64,000 nucleotides of DNA from Chromohalobacter beijerinckii (GCF_023061185.1 NZ_JAKGAK010000016.1:1-64000); one strand, 5' to 3'. Counted from the stretch's first letter, positions 27,133-36,302 are shown. The notes: a model not told the origin generated them from the letters alone. A program made the numbers and translations.

Positions 27133-27218
27133 ATGGCCCAAGCATTCCAGCGGCCATGCTTTTGAAGCATGATATCGGTTCAGGAATTTGGCTTATCGAT
27201 ATGGGAGCAGGAAGCGCA

Positions 27219-28385
27219 ATGAAAGGATGGCTGCTGGGAGTATCGCTGACGTTACTGGCGGGAAGTGGCGCGGCGCTGGCGCAGGACAAGGCATCGAACA
27301 AGCAGGTTCGCGAGGTGCTCGACCCGATCGTCGAATCCTTGATGGAGGCGCAGAAGATCCCCGGCATGGCGGTCGCTCTCGTCGGGCCAAGGGGCACGAC
27401 GATTGCCCATTACGGCGTCGCCGACCGCGAAACAGGTACAGCGGTCGACGACGACACCCTGTTCGAGATCGGCTCGCTGAGCAAGACGTTCACCGCGACA
27501 CTCGCTTCCCAGGCCGCCACTCAGGGCGAGCTCGACCTCGAGGCGCCCGTCAGCCGTTATCTTCCCGAACTCGAGGGCAGTGCCTTCGATGAAATCAGCG
27601 GCCTTAACCTCGGCACGCATACCACCGGCGGGCTGCCGCTGTTCGTACCGGATGAAGTCACCGACCGCGCGTCGCTGATGAACTGGTTCCGCCAGTGGCA
27701 ACCGCCGGAAACGATGGGCGAAGTCCGCACCTACTCCAATCTGGGGATCGGCCTGTTGGGGCTGGAGACGGCGGCGAGTCTGGATAGCGAGTTCGTGCCG
27801 GCAATGCGTTCGCATGTGCTGGAACCGCTGGGATTGCAGCATACCTGGTACGAGGTTCCCGACGATCAAATGGCGCATTACGCCATGGGCGAGAACAAGG
27901 ACGGTCAGCCGATTCGTGTGGCCCCCGGTGTGCTCGACGATGAAGCCTACGGCATCAAGACGACGGTCGGCGATCTGGCCAAACTGGTACGAGCCAACCT
28001 GCATCTCGCGGATGTCGACGCCGAGCTCCAGCAGGCCATCGACGCCACCCGCCAGGATTATTATCGGGTTGGCGACATGACGCAGGATCTGATCTGGGAG
28101 CAGTATCCGCTCCCCGTCGCGCTCGATACCCTGCGCGCCGGCAATGGTTACGACATGATCCTCGAACCCAACGCGGCCGAGGCAATCGCGCCGCCGCAAG
28201 CGCCACGCGATGATGTCTGGATCAACAAGACCGGCTCCACCAACGGCTTCGGCGGCTATGTCGTAATGCTTCCCGGCGAACAGATGGGGCTGGTGATGCT
28301 GGCCAACAAGAACTATCCCAACGATGCGCGCGTCGACGCCGCGTACCGCATTCTCTCCGGCCTTGATGTGATCGATGCGCTCTAG
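27219..28385 (+). CDS. ampC: Class C (AmpC-type) serine beta-lactamase
   Basis: The 388-residue exported enzyme has a signal peptide ([21 protein letters not shown]) and the three class C motifs: SLSK (nucleophile Ser, in [14 protein letters not shown]), YSN ([12 protein letters not shown]) and KTGST ([13 protein letters not shown]). It hydrolyses beta-lactams in the periplasm. Mature surface regions are rich in Asp and Glu, like the known halophilic AmpC from Chromohalobacter. There is no AmpR next to it; instead its promoter region contains the Zur palindrome. The start at 27219 is the one that leaves a clean signal peptide. Confidence 0.92.
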   Translation: MKGWLLGVSLTLLAGSGAALAQDKASNKQVREVLDPIVESLMEAQKIPGMAVALVGPRGTTIAHYGVADRETGTAVDDDTLFEIGSLSKTFTATLASQAATQGELDLEAPVSRYLPELEGSAFDEISGLNLGTHTTGGLPLFVPDEVTDRASLMNWFRQWQPPETMGEVRTYSNLGIGLLGLETAASLDSEFVPAMRSHVLEPLGLQHTWYEVPDDQMAHYAMGENKDGQPIRVAPGVLDDEAYGIKTTVGDLAKLVRANLHLADVDAELQQAIDATRQDYYRVGDMTQDLIWEQYPLPVALDTLRAGNGYDMILEPNAAEAIAPPQAPRDDVWINKTGSTNGFGGYVVMLPGEQMGLVMLANKNYPNDARVDAAYRILSGLDVIDAL

Positions 28386-28402
28386 TGAGTCGGTGCGCGT
28401 CT

Positions 28403-28515
28403 TAGCTCGGCATCAACAGGCCCCACCACGCCACGCCCAGCAGCAGAAGGGCCAGCCCTCGGTTGAACCATTGCCACTGCCGCCTCGTACGGAACAGCCG
28501 GCCAACGCCGCTGCC
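28403..28515 (-). pseudogene. Remnant of a LysE/RhtB-type exporter, C-terminal end
   Basis: On the minus strand a frame reads GVGRLFRTRRQWQWFNRG, then LALLLLGVAWWGLLMPS and a stop at 28403. This is the pattern of the last helix of LysE/RhtB amino-acid exporters (basic loop, Phe-Asn-Arg, then a hydrophobic helix). No start or upstream domains exist; the frame loses resemblance near 28520, where the toxin-antitoxin promoter begins. It is probably the stump left by insertion or deletion. The family call rests on a short segment. Confidence 0.4.
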
Positions 28516-28596
28516 TATCTGTGGCCCAGCTTGGCGTTGACAATGCCAAACTAGGGAGAATTGTTTACACTAGAGGAAGTAAGAGGAGGAGACCCT

Positions 28597-28794
28597 ATGA
28601 GTACCCAGCTAGATCCTATTGTCTCGGAGTTTGCGACCCAGGAGCAGGCCGATAGCTATGATCGCTGGTTCCGGGCCAAGGTGCAGCACAGCCTCGACAA
28701 TCCCGGTCAGGGAATGCCTCATGACCAAGTCATGGCCAAGGCCGACGGGATTATCGCCGCCGCAGAGCGGCGCCAGGATGGCAAGGCTTTGTGA
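28597..28794 (+). CDS. Antitoxin of a RelBE/ParDE-type module
   Basis: The 65-residue protein (MSTQLDPIVSEFATQEQADSY, then RWFRAKVQHSLDN and MPHDQVMAKADGII) matches short RelB/ParD-like antitoxins with the conserved H-D-x-V-M segment. A strong AGGAGGA site precedes the ATG at 28597. Its stop overlaps the GTG start of the toxin, giving coupled translation in the usual antitoxin-first order. It should neutralise the toxin and repress the promoter. Confidence 0.85.
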   Translation: MSTQLDPIVSEFATQEQADSYDRWFRAKVQHSLDNPGQGMPHDQVMAKADGIIAAAERRQDGKAL

Positions 28795-29066
28795 GCCTAC
28801 TGATCCACTGGCATGACGATGCCATTGCCGATCTGATTGAACTGATCACCTATATCGCCGAACGCGATCCACAAGCTGCCCAACGGTTGCGCACCCGCCT
28901 GGAGGTGGCCATTGCCTCAGTGGCTGAATATCCCTATCTGCATCAGGTTGGCCGCGTGCCTGGCACGCGGGAGATTGTTGCTCATCCGAATTTCATCGTG
29001 GTCTACCAAGTAACCGACCGCATTGAGGTTACGTCTGTGGTCCACGCTCGCCAGAACTATCCATGA
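28791..29066 (+). CDS. RelE/ParE-superfamily toxin
   Basis: The 91-residue protein has the RelE/ParE fold pattern: IHWHDDAIADLIELITYIAERDPQAA at the start, LHQVGRVPGTREIVAHPNFIVVYQV in the middle and VTSVVHARQNYP at the end. The sequence is closer to ParE-like members (terminal HARQ) than to mRNA interferase RelE, so the target may be gyrase, but this cannot be settled here. It starts at a GTG overlapping the antitoxin stop. Confidence 0.87.
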   Translation: MSLLIHWHDDAIADLIELITYIAERDPQAAQRLRTRLEVAIASVAEYPYLHQVGRVPGTREIVAHPNFIVVYQVTDRIEVTSVVHARQNYP

Positions 29067-29083
29067 TGGGTTCTTCGTCACTT

Positions 29084-29135
29084 CGCGTCTCAAAGGTTCG
29101 AGCAGCGACGTGATTCAGACTCGCTGCGAGACGCG
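29084..29135. terminator. Long hairpin between the toxin gene and rhtA-like gene
   Basis: CGCGTCTC (29084-29091) pairs with GAGACGCG (29128-29135), and inside it GCAGCGA (29102-29108) pairs with TCGCTGC (29121-29127). It lies between convergent genes and may serve both as terminator. Confidence 0.5.
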
Positions 29136-29144
29136 ACGGCGGGC

Positions 29145-30038
29145 TCAGTCCGGCACTGGCGTTTCGAAGGTCTCGCGCCGGCGCACCGTCAGCGTGGTGC
29201 CGATCGAGGCGACGATGATCAGGCCGATGGCCATCCACTGCAGGCCACTCAAAAGCTGGCTCAGGAACAGCAGGCCGGAGAGCGCGCCGATCGCTGGTTC
29301 CAGACTCATCAGCGTGCCGAAGGTCTGGGTCGGCAGGCGCGGCAGTGCCACCATTTCGAGCGTGTAGGGCAGGGCGGTGGAAAGCACGGCGACGGCGAGT
29401 GCCAGCGGGAGGACCTCCGGCGCGAAAATCGCCGGGCCGACATCGATCAGGCCGACGGGCGCGATTACCACCGCGGCGATGGTAATGCCCAGCGTGGCGC
29501 TTTGGGCGCCGTTGACCGAGCCCGCCTTTTGCCCAAACAGGATATACAGTGCCCAGCAGACCCCGGCCCCCAGCGCGCAAGCCGCGCCGTAGGGATCGAC
29601 CGCGCCGTTGCTGTCATCGCCCAGCAACAGAAGACATGTCAGGCCGAGCACGGCGAATGCCACCCACAGCAGATCCAGCCAACGCCGCGAGGAGAGCATC
29701 GCCACCGTCAGCGGCCCGGTGAACTCCAGCGCCACCGCGATCCCCAGCGGAACCGTCTGCAGCGCCTGGTAGAACAGCAGGTTCATGACGCCCAGGGCGA
29801 CGCCGTAGATCACGGTTGACTTCCAGGCACGGCGACTGAACCGCTGGCGCCAGGGCCGCATCACGACCAGCAGTATCAGCGCGGCGAGGATTAGGCGAAT
29901 CGAGGTCGTGCCGGTGGCGCCGATGACCGGAAACAAGGTCTTGGCGATGGACGCCCCGGTCTGGATGGAGCACATTGCCACGATCAGCATGGCCACCGGC
30001 CAAACCCTGGCCACGAATTCGCGCATGGCGACTGACAT
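29145..30038 (-). CDS. RhtA-like amino-acid exporter (DMT/EamA)
   Basis: The 297-residue inner-membrane protein has ten helices and the RhtA-type signatures MCSIQTGASIAKTLFPVIGATGTTSIRL and FGTLMSLEPAIGALSGLLFL. E. coli RhtA exports threonine and homoserine. A strong AAAGGAGG site precedes the ATG at 30038; the long upstream open frame is antisense to the XRE gene. It is divergent from an XRE-cupin regulator, which may control it. Confidence 0.88.
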   Translation of the reverse strand: MSVAMREFVARVWPVAMLIVAMCSIQTGASIAKTLFPVIGATGTTSIRLILAALILLVVMRPWRQRFSRRAWKSTVIYGVALGVMNLLFYQALQTVPLGIAVALEFTGPLTVAMLSSRRWLDLLWVAFAVLGLTCLLLLGDDSNGAVDPYGAACALGAGVCWALYILFGQKAGSVNGAQSATLGITIAAVVIAPVGLIDVGPAIFAPEVLPLALAVAVLSTALPYTLEMVALPRLPTQTFGTLMSLEPAIGALSGLLFLSQLLSGLQWMAIGLIIVASIGTTLTVRRRETFETPVPD

Positions 30039-30140
30039 GACACCTCCTTTGTTCTGCGGCATGCTGCCCTTCTGACGGCGCCAGTCGCATCCTGCCGACA
30101 TGGTCGGACGCTGGCATTCGAGAGAACCGCGATTGTACGG

Positions 30141-30713
30141 ATGGGCAATATAGTGCACAAGTCTAGCGAGCGCCCCGATGTCCTGGTGCACGTCGCCGCC
30201 AACGTGAGGCGTCTGCGTCAGGGGGCGTCGCTGAGCCAGCAGGCATTGGCCGAGCGGGCCGGCGTGAGCCGGCGGATGCTGGTCAATATCGAAAAGGGCG
30301 ACGTCAATGTCAGCCTGAGCACGCTGGATCGACTCGCCGAGGCGCTGGGGGTGCTGTTCTACGCCCTGGTTCAGCCGCCGGGCAGCGAGGACTCGGCGCG
30401 CATCGACGAAGTCGCCTGGGTGGGGCGATTCCCCGACAGTCACGCCCGGCTGCTGGCGAGCAAGCCGGCGCGACAGGAAGTCGAGCTGTGGTCCTGGGCG
30501 ATGGAGCCCGGAGACACTTACGAGTCCGTCGCCGATGGTACCGGCTGGCACGAGATGCTGGTGGTGATCGAGGGCACGCTGACCCTGGAACTCGCGGATC
30601 GCGAGGTGACGATCGAGGCTGGTGACTTTCACGTCTACCCCAGCGACCAGTTCCACCGTTATCGCAACGAAGGCGCGGGGCGGCTACGTTTCATCCGCAA
30701 CGTGGTGCATTGA
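30141..30713 (+). CDS. XRE-family regulator with C-terminal cupin domain
   Basis: The 190-residue protein has an N-terminal helix-turn-helix (RRLRQGASLSQQALAERAGV, then SRRMLVNIEKGDVNVSLSTL) and a C-terminal cupin barrel (about residues 110-185, with WHEMLVVIEGTLTLEL and DFHVYPSDQFHRYRNEG). Such regulators bind small metabolites in the cupin. It starts about 100 bases from the divergent rhtA-like gene, the likely target. Confidence 0.87.
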   Translation: MGNIVHKSSERPDVLVHVAANVRRLRQGASLSQQALAERAGVSRRMLVNIEKGDVNVSLSTLDRLAEALGVLFYALVQPPGSEDSARIDEVAWVGRFPDSHARLLASKPARQEVELWSWAMEPGDTYESVADGTGWHEMLVVIEGTLTLELADREVTIEAGDFHVYPSDQFHRYRNEGAGRLRFIRNVVH

Positions 30714-30801
30714 CGTCAAGTCTCCATTCAAGCACCGGTCCAAGTGCCAATGGCGATCTGTGTAGCCTCGTGACCGGCTGATGGCCCGCGCACGTGCACG
30801 C

Positions 30802-31152
30802 TTACCCGGCGTCCACCTGCACCGTCACCACGCTGTCATCGAAGGCCAGCCGGCCGGCAATCGCTGCCATGCCCGCCAGTGGCTCGGCGTATTGCCAGGC
30901 GACGTCGGGATGCTCGTCAGTGCTGTAGTACGTGGCGTCGCCCTTGAAGGGGCAGTGCGTCACGGTGGTGGAGCGGACGAGTTGCGACATCTGCACGTCG
31001 CTTTCGGGAAGGTATTGGCGCGCGGGATACCCTTTCTCGCGCAGCTCGACGGCGCGCGTGCTGTCGGCGAGCAAGGTGTCGCCGTCCCATACCCGCACGC
31101 GATGCGTGTGGGGGTGCAGGCTGATGCGGTCTTGCGTAGTGTCTGCTGACAT
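30802..31152 (-). CDS. DUF427 family protein
   Basis: The 116-residue protein has the DUF427 pattern: RVRVWDGDTLLADSTRAVEL near the start, YLPESDVQMSQL, the conserved THCPFKGDATYYS with cysteine and lysine, and WQYAEPL. The fold is a small beta-tent; the function is unknown. It lies 13 bases after a racemase gene on the same strand and probably shares its mRNA. Confidence 0.88.
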   Translation of the reverse strand: MSADTTQDRISLHPHTHRVRVWDGDTLLADSTRAVELREKGYPARQYLPESDVQMSQLVRSTTVTHCPFKGDATYYSTDEHPDVAWQYAEPLAGMAAIAGRLAFDDSVVTVQVDAG

Positions 31153-31165
31153 GGAGCCTCCCGGG

Positions 31166-31885
31166 CTATGGAGTGTCTTCCGACAAGAGGGAGCCGGAGA
31201 GGGCGCGTTTCACGGCGGCCTGGGCATGCAACGCCGTGGTGTCGTAGAGCGGTACCTGAGTGTCGGTTGCCTTGATCAACATGGCGATTTCGGTACAGCC
31301 GAGAATCACCGCCTGCGCGCCCCGCGCATGCAAGGCGTCGATCACGGCGAGAAATGCCTCTCGCGAGGCGGGTTCGATGCGCCCGAGGCACAGCTCCTCG
31401 AAAATCACCCGATGCACGTGTTCGCGCTGGGTGTCGTCGGGCACGATCACGTCGATACCGTAATGCTCGCTCAGGCGTTGCTTGTAGAAGTCCTGCTCCA
31501 TGGTGAAGCGCGTGCCCAAGAGCCCGACTCGGGTGATGCCGTCGGCGACCAGGCTTTCGGCCGTGGCGTCGGCGATGTGCAACAGCGGGATGTCGATGGC
31601 CGCTTCCACCTGTGGCGCTACCTTGTGCATGGTGTTCGTGGCGATCAGCAGAAAATCCGCTCCGGCACGCTCGATCTGGCGCGCGGCGGCGGCCAGCGCC
31701 TCCCCGGCCGCGTCCCAGCGTCCGTCGCGCTGCAGGGTCTCGATCTCGGCGAAGTCGACGCTCACCATCGCGATCTTCGCCGAGTGAAAGCCGCCCAGCG
31801 CCTGTTTTACGCCGTCGTTCAGCGCCCGATAGTAGCTCTCGGTGGACTCCCAGCTCATTCCGCCGAGCAAACCGATGGTGCGCAT
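31166..31885 (-). CDS. Aspartate/glutamate racemase-family protein (YgeA/RacX-like)
   Basis: The 239-residue enzyme begins MRTIGLLGGMSWESTESYYR, typical of the family, and has the two half-sites ATNTMHKV and LGCTEIAML. The first catalytic position is Thr instead of Cys, the second is Cys, as in E. coli YgeA, a broad-range amino acid racemase. It would interconvert L- and D-amino acids in the cytosol. The ATG at 31885 has an AAGGAGA site. A DUF427 gene follows. Confidence 0.87.
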   Translation of the reverse strand: MRTIGLLGGMSWESTESYYRALNDGVKQALGGFHSAKIAMVSVDFAEIETLQRDGRWDAAGEALAAAARQIERAGADFLLIATNTMHKVAPQVEAAIDIPLLHIADATAESLVADGITRVGLLGTRFTMEQDFYKQRLSEHYGIDVIVPDDTQREHVHRVIFEELCLGRIEPASREAFLAVIDALHARGAQAVILGCTEIAMLIKATDTQVPLYDTTALHAQAAVKRALSGSLLSEDTP

Positions 31886-32113
31886 GATGAACTCTCCTTG
31901 CGTGAAAAAGCGAAATAAAGCGCCGCGACGCGCGGTCGATCCACGAGGCGGATTGTCGCACCCCATCTTGCATCATAACGCTGCAGGCCGTCTCTGGCCC
32001 GGGTTGCGTGAAGAGCCCTCGCCCCCATCCGTGAACACGCGCGATCATTCGGCTGTGTAGGAAAGAGGGCTGCGATAGTATGGAATGCGTCTGACGACCC
32101 CACGGCCGAGTCC

Positions 32114-32497
32114 ATGCCTTTTTCCCCGCGTACATCCATGCGTCGTTTTACCGCCTGGCTGAGCCTGTTCGCCATGCTGCTGGTGGTGTGCGGCCCGGTG
32201 GTCGGGCAGGCCAGTGCCTCCCTGCGGCACGATGCGATGCCTGCGCACGCCGAGGCCGGGCACGGTGATCACTCGCGGGACGGTCACGTCGCATCGGTCG
32301 GCCTGCACGATCAGTGCCCCTACTGCTCCCTATTCGGCCATTTCCCGGTCATCGAGGGGGCTTTCACCGCCTCGGTAGTGGACAACGCCGCCGTCATCGC
32401 GCCGCATGCGCCAAGAGTGCTCGCATCTCAGGCGGTGACGACCACCTTCCCCAACGCGCTGACCCGCGCTCCCCCGTTGGCGTGCCATCACGCATAA
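32114..32497 (+). CDS. DUF2946-like exported protein
   Basis: The 127-residue protein has a signal-like N-terminus (MRRFTAWLSLFAMLLVVCGPVVG) and a His-rich segment leading to LHDQCPYCSLFGHFP, the Cys-Pro-Tyr-Cys motif seen in DUF2946. It ends in PPLACHHA. Such proteins often sit with copper or haem uptake genes, and a PepSY membrane protein follows here. The His and Cys residues suggest metal binding. Starts at 32114 and 32138 are both possible. Confidence 0.7.
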   Translation: MPFSPRTSMRRFTAWLSLFAMLLVVCGPVVGQASASLRHDAMPAHAEAGHGDHSRDGHVASVGLHDQCPYCSLFGHFPVIEGAFTASVVDNAAVIAPHAPRVLASQAVTTTFPNALTRAPPLACHHA

Positions 32498-32611
32498 GCG
32501 GTCTCGACTTCGAACTTGGTGCGTTTGCACGCCGCGCCTGCGCCGGAGTCGTCGGCCACAGGATGGATTCGGCTACCGAACGGTAGCCATGGCACGCTAC
32601 TCGGGGGCTTC

Positions 32612-33967
32612 ATGTCTCGTACTTCTGCGCGTTCTTCACGTGACGCCAGCGACCTCTACCGGGCGGTCTGGCGCTGGCATTTCTACGCGGGTCTCATCGC
32701 GATTCCCTTTCTGATCTCGTTGGCGGTGACTGGCGGGCTCTACCTCTTCAAGGATGAGATCGACCAGTGGCTCAACGCGGACATCGTGCGCGTCGAGGCG
32801 CAATCGTCAGCGGCGGTGTCGCCGCAGCAACAATTGGATGCTGCCATGGCGGCGCATCCCGGCGAGGCGTTTCGTTACGTGCCTCCTGCTGCCTCCAACC
32901 TTGCCGCGGAGGTCGACATCACCACCGCCGACGGCAAGCAAGCCGTCTACGTCGATCCTTACACCGGCGAGGTCACCGGCACGATTCCCTATCGCGGCAG
33001 CGTGATGTGGATCGTGCGCACCATCCACAGCCTCAACTACTTCGGCGAGACGGCGAGCCTGATCATCGAGATCGTCGGTGGCTGGTCGATCCTGCTCGTG
33101 CTGACCGGGATCTATCTGTGGTGGCCGCGTGGCCGACGCGGCGGCGTGATATCGGTACGTGCGACCCCGTCGAAGCGAATGTTCTGGCGTGACCTTCACG
33201 CCGTCACCGGCATTTTCGTCGGGGGCTTCATTCTCTTTCTGGCGATTACCGGCATGCCGTGGTCCACGGTATGGGGCAGCAAGGTCAACGAACTCGCCAA
33301 CGGTCACAACTTCGGCTATCCGGATGGCGTGCGCGTCAACGTGCCGGTCTCCGATGAACGCCTGGCGGAGCGGGAGACGACCACCTGGTCGCTGGAGCAG
33401 GCACGGCTGCCGGAATCGACGCCTGGACGCGAGGGCGCGCCGGGCATCGGCCTCAACGGCGCGGTGGCGGAATTCGATGAGCTGGGGCTGGCTCCCGGTT
33501 ATGGCGTCAATCTGCCGAGCGGTCCTACCGGCGTCTATACCGGCTCGATCTACCCCGACGATCTTTCACGACAGCGGGTCGTGCATCTGGACCGGTATAG
33601 CGGCGAGCCACTGCTGGACATGAACTACGCCGACTACGGCCCGCTGGGCAAGTCGCTGGAGTGGGGCATCAACGTGCACATGGGTCAGCAATACGGACTC
33701 GCCAATCAGTTGATTCTGGCGCTGGCCTGCGCGGGGATCGTGCTGCTGTGCGTCTCGTCGGGCGTGATGTGGTGGAAGCGTCGACCGAGCGGCAAGCTGG
33801 GGATTCCCCCCGAACCCAAGGATCCCCGCCGCTTGCGCGGCGTGCTGGCGTTGCTCGCCATCGGTGGCGTGATCTTCCCGCTGGTGGGGGCCTCGATGAT
33901 CGTCATGGCGGTGGTGGATGCGCTGGTGCGACGTCGCGGCGCCAGACGCGCCGCGACGACCGCCTAG
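32612..33967 (+). CDS. PepSY-associated transmembrane protein
   Basis: The 451-residue inner-membrane protein starts with the PepSY_TM signature YRAVWRWHFYAGLIAIPFLISLAVTGGLYLF, followed by periplasmic PepSY segments, a second helix pair (VGGWSILLVLTGIYLWWPRG, then FWRDLHAVTGIFVGGFILFL) and two C-terminal helices. Conserved histidines lie near the membrane helices, as in members proposed to act in reductive metal or siderophore handling. It follows the DUF2946 gene by about 115 bases. A terminator hairpin follows. Confidence 0.88.
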   Translation: MSRTSARSSRDASDLYRAVWRWHFYAGLIAIPFLISLAVTGGLYLFKDEIDQWLNADIVRVEAQSSAAVSPQQQLDAAMAAHPGEAFRYVPPAASNLAAEVDITTADGKQAVYVDPYTGEVTGTIPYRGSVMWIVRTIHSLNYFGETASLIIEIVGGWSILLVLTGIYLWWPRGRRGGVISVRATPSKRMFWRDLHAVTGIFVGGFILFLAITGMPWSTVWGSKVNELANGHNFGYPDGVRVNVPVSDERLAERETTTWSLEQARLPESTPGREGAPGIGLNGAVAEFDELGLAPGYGVNLPSGPTGVYTGSIYPDDLSRQRVVHLDRYSGEPLLDMNYADYGPLGKSLEWGINVHMGQQYGLANQLILALACAGIVLLCVSSGVMWWKRRPSGKLGIPPEPKDPRRLRGVLALLAIGGVIFPLVGASMIVMAVVDALVRRRGARRAATTA

Positions 33968-33990
33968 CCAGGCAGTCGCCGATGACCGTT

Positions 33991-34021
33991 GCGCCCGCCC
34001 GTCTCACGCGGGGGCGGGCGC
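33991..34021. terminator. Hairpin between PepSY gene and nfsA
   Basis: GCGCCCGCCC (33991-34000) pairs perfectly with GGGCGGGCGC (34012-34021). It lies between convergent genes and lacks a U-run. Confidence 0.6.
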
Positions 34022-34030
34022 GGCCGTCAT

Positions 34031-34762
34031 TCATTTCATCTCGAAGCCGCGCGAGACGAGGAAGTCACGCATGTGCGGGCGCACCTTGTGCTCGAACAGC
34101 GGGGTGAGGTTCTGCGACCAGGTGGTGTCTTTTTGCGTGTTGCTGCGCGCTTGGTAGTACTCGCGCATGGAAGCGTCGAAGGCGTCGACCTGGGCCTGAT
34201 CGTCGCGGTAGTAGTCTTCCTTGAGGATGGCCTCGACCGGGAGGCGCGGTTTGACTTCCGAGGTCTGATCCGGATAACCGAGGCACAGGCCGAAGACCGG
34301 ATAGACGTGCTCGGGCAGGCGCAGCAGGTCGCTCACGGCCTGCGGGTTATTGCGAATGCCGCCGATGTAGCAGATGCCCAGTCCTTCGGATTCGGCGGCC
34401 ACGACGACGTTCTGCGCCATGAGCGCGGTGTCCACGCTGGCGACCAGCAACTGTTCGGTCATGCCGCGGGTGGCGTTGGCGCCAGCGCGTTCGGCGGCCT
34501 CGGCGGGGCGCTTCATGTCGGCGCAGAACACCAGGAAATCGGAACAGGTGGCGATGTAGTCTTGTCCGCCCGCCAGTTCGGCGAGGGTCTCGCGGTTGGC
34601 CGGATTCTTCACGTGGATGACGCTGTAGGCCTGAACATGGCTGGACGTCGCGGCGCTTTGCCCGGCCTGGATGAGTTCCCGCAGCAGTTCAGGCGCGATC
34701 TTGCGATCGGTGAAGCGGCGGATCGAGCGGTGGGCGTTGAGCAGTTCGATGACGGGATTCAT
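34031..34762 (-). CDS. nfsA: Oxygen-insensitive NADPH nitroreductase NfsA-like
   Basis: The 243-residue flavoprotein has the NfsA layout: HRSIRRFTDRKI (FMN phosphate site), SAATSSHVQAYSVIHV, GLGICYIGGIRNNP and the C-terminal FEHKVRPHMRDFLVSRGF. It reduces nitroaromatics and quinones by two electrons using NADPH. The length matches E. coli NfsA (240). A 7-bp inverted repeat lies between it and the divergent MFS gene, which suggests shared control. Confidence 0.9.
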   Translation of the reverse strand: MNPVIELLNAHRSIRRFTDRKIAPELLRELIQAGQSAATSSHVQAYSVIHVKNPANRETLAELAGGQDYIATCSDFLVFCADMKRPAEAAERAGANATRGMTEQLLVASVDTALMAQNVVVAAESEGLGICYIGGIRNNPQAVSDLLRLPEHVYPVFGLCLGYPDQTSEVKPRLPVEAILKEDYYRDDQAQVDAFDASMREYYQARSNTQKDTTWSQNLTPLFEHKVRPHMRDFLVSRGFEMK

Positions 34763-34783
34763 GCAACCTCGTGTCGGATAATT

Positions 34784-34801
34784 TAATTAGTTTGCTAATT
34801 A
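34784..34801. promoter_or_regulatory. Inverted repeat between nfsA and the MFS gene
   Basis: TAATTAG-TTTG-CTAATTA is a perfect dyad with 7-bp arms, 22 bases before nfsA. The size and AT-rich nature fit a small regulator such as a MarR or LysR protein, but no such gene adjoins it. Confidence 0.45.
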
Positions 34802-34886
34802 GTGTACCGCATGTCTTCGTCCTCGCTCAACCGGGAATGGCCGCGTCATGTTCCCCGCCAGCAAAGGGAATTATCCTGAGGTAGTG

Positions 34887-36257
34887 ATGCTATCTCACTG
34901 GCCATGGATCGATGCGATGAATGCTACTACTGCCAGCCGCCCTACCACCTTGTCTGCCGCCTGGAGCCTATGGACGCTGCTGCTCGGCGTAGGGCTTCTG
35001 ATGATGGGCAATGGCCTGCAAGGCTCGCTACTCGGGGTGCGGGCCTCGGCGGCGGATTTCGGCAACACGGTCACGGGACTGGTGATGTCGTCCTACTTCG
35101 TGGGCTTTCTGGTCGGCTCGGTGCTGACGCCCCGCAAGCTGCGCGAGGTCGGGCACGTGCGGGTCTTCGCCGCGCTGGCCTCGATCACTTCGGTGGCGAT
35201 CCTGATTCACGCCCTGTTCGTCGAGCCCCTGGTGTGGGCGGCCATGCGCTTCGTCACCGGCTTTACGTACGCCGGGCTCTACGTCGTCGCCGAAAGCTGG
35301 TTGAACGGTTATGCCTCCAACCGGCTGCGCGGGCGCCTGCTGGCGATCTACATGGTGATCAGCTATCTCGGCATGGGCGGTGGGCAACTGCTGCTGGGCA
35401 GTGCCGACCCCTCGGGCATGGCGTTGTTCCTGCTGGTGTCGATCCTGGTCTCGCTCGCCCTGGTGCCGATCTTGATCAGCTACACGCCGCAGCCCGAGCT
35501 CAGTCAGCCCGAGGCGATGAGCCTGCGCGCGTTATATCGGCTCTCGCCGCTGGGCACGGTAGGCTGCTTCATGACCGGCATCACCAACGGTGCCGTGTTC
35601 GGCATGGGGGCGGTGTTCGCCACCAATAGCGGCTTGAGCGTTGCCCAGGTCTCGATCTTCATGAGCGCCTTCATCTTCGGTGGTGCGATCCTGCAGTGGC
35701 CGCTGGGCAAGCTGTCCGACAAGGCCGACCGGCAGTGGGTGATCGTCGGCGTCGCCCTGGTCGCGGTGGTGCTGGCGCTGGTCGGTGCGCTCGTCAGCGG
35801 CTGGTCGCCGATGGCATTGACGCTGCTCGGGGCGTTGCTGGGTGCGACGACGCTCACGCTCTATTCGATCTTTCTGGCCTGCGCCAATGACTTCCTGACC
35901 GATCAGCAGACCGTGGCGGCCAGTGCGAGCCTCGTCCTGGCGTTGGGCATCGGTGCAATTCTGGGACCGGCCAGCGCCGGGGTGCTGATGGAATGGCTGG
36001 GGCCGGATGGTTTCCTGTGGGACCTGGCCGTCATGCATATCGTCATGGTGCTGTTCGGGCTTTACTGCATTCGCTATTACCCCACCAGCGAATCGCCCGA
36101 GCAGGGCCACTACGTGATGGTGGCCTCGGACACCACGCCGCTGGGCACGGCCTGGACGGAAGAAGCCGCGCAGGAAGAAGGCCAACTGGAACTGGCGCTG
36201 GAAATGGAGGCGGAACCGGAAGCCGAGACCGATGATGAAACGTCAGCGGGCCGCTGA
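34887..36257 (+). CDS. MFS transporter, YcaD-like
   Basis: The 456-residue protein has twelve helices and MFS features such as the basic loop after helix 2 (LTPRKLREVGHVRVF) and RFVTGFTYAGLYVVAESWLNG, as in YcaD-type permeases. The C-terminus is an unusually acidic soluble tail (EEAAQEEGQLELALEMEAEPEAET) of about 50 residues. The ATG at 34887 has GAGG five bases upstream; the ATG at 34917 is an alternative. The substrate is unknown. Confidence 0.85.
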   Translation: MLSHWPWIDAMNATTASRPTTLSAAWSLWTLLLGVGLLMMGNGLQGSLLGVRASAADFGNTVTGLVMSSYFVGFLVGSVLTPRKLREVGHVRVFAALASITSVAILIHALFVEPLVWAAMRFVTGFTYAGLYVVAESWLNGYASNRLRGRLLAIYMVISYLGMGGGQLLLGSADPSGMALFLLVSILVSLALVPILISYTPQPELSQPEAMSLRALYRLSPLGTVGCFMTGITNGAVFGMGAVFATNSGLSVAQVSIFMSAFIFGGAILQWPLGKLSDKADRQWVIVGVALVAVVLALVGALVSGWSPMALTLLGALLGATTLTLYSIFLACANDFLTDQQTVAASASLVLALGIGAILGPASAGVLMEWLGPDGFLWDLAVMHIVMVLFGLYCIRYYPTSESPEQGHYVMVASDTTPLGTAWTEEAAQEEGQLELALEMEAEPEAETDDETSAGR

Positions 36258-36271
36258 GTGCCCCGCTGACG
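36241..36271. terminator. Hairpin overlapping the MFS gene stop
   Basis: CGTCAGCGGG (36241-36250) pairs with CCCGCTGACG (36262-36271). The stem includes the last codons of the MFS gene and lies before the convergent efflux operon. Confidence 0.6.
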
Positions 36272-36302
36272 CGATCAATCCACTACAGGGGCAAATCGAG
36301 CC

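Noticed and set aside
30039-30656. N-terminal extension of the RhtA-like gene across the XRE gene
   Set aside because: The exporter family starts at 30038 with a strong ribosome site; the extension is antisense to a real regulator.
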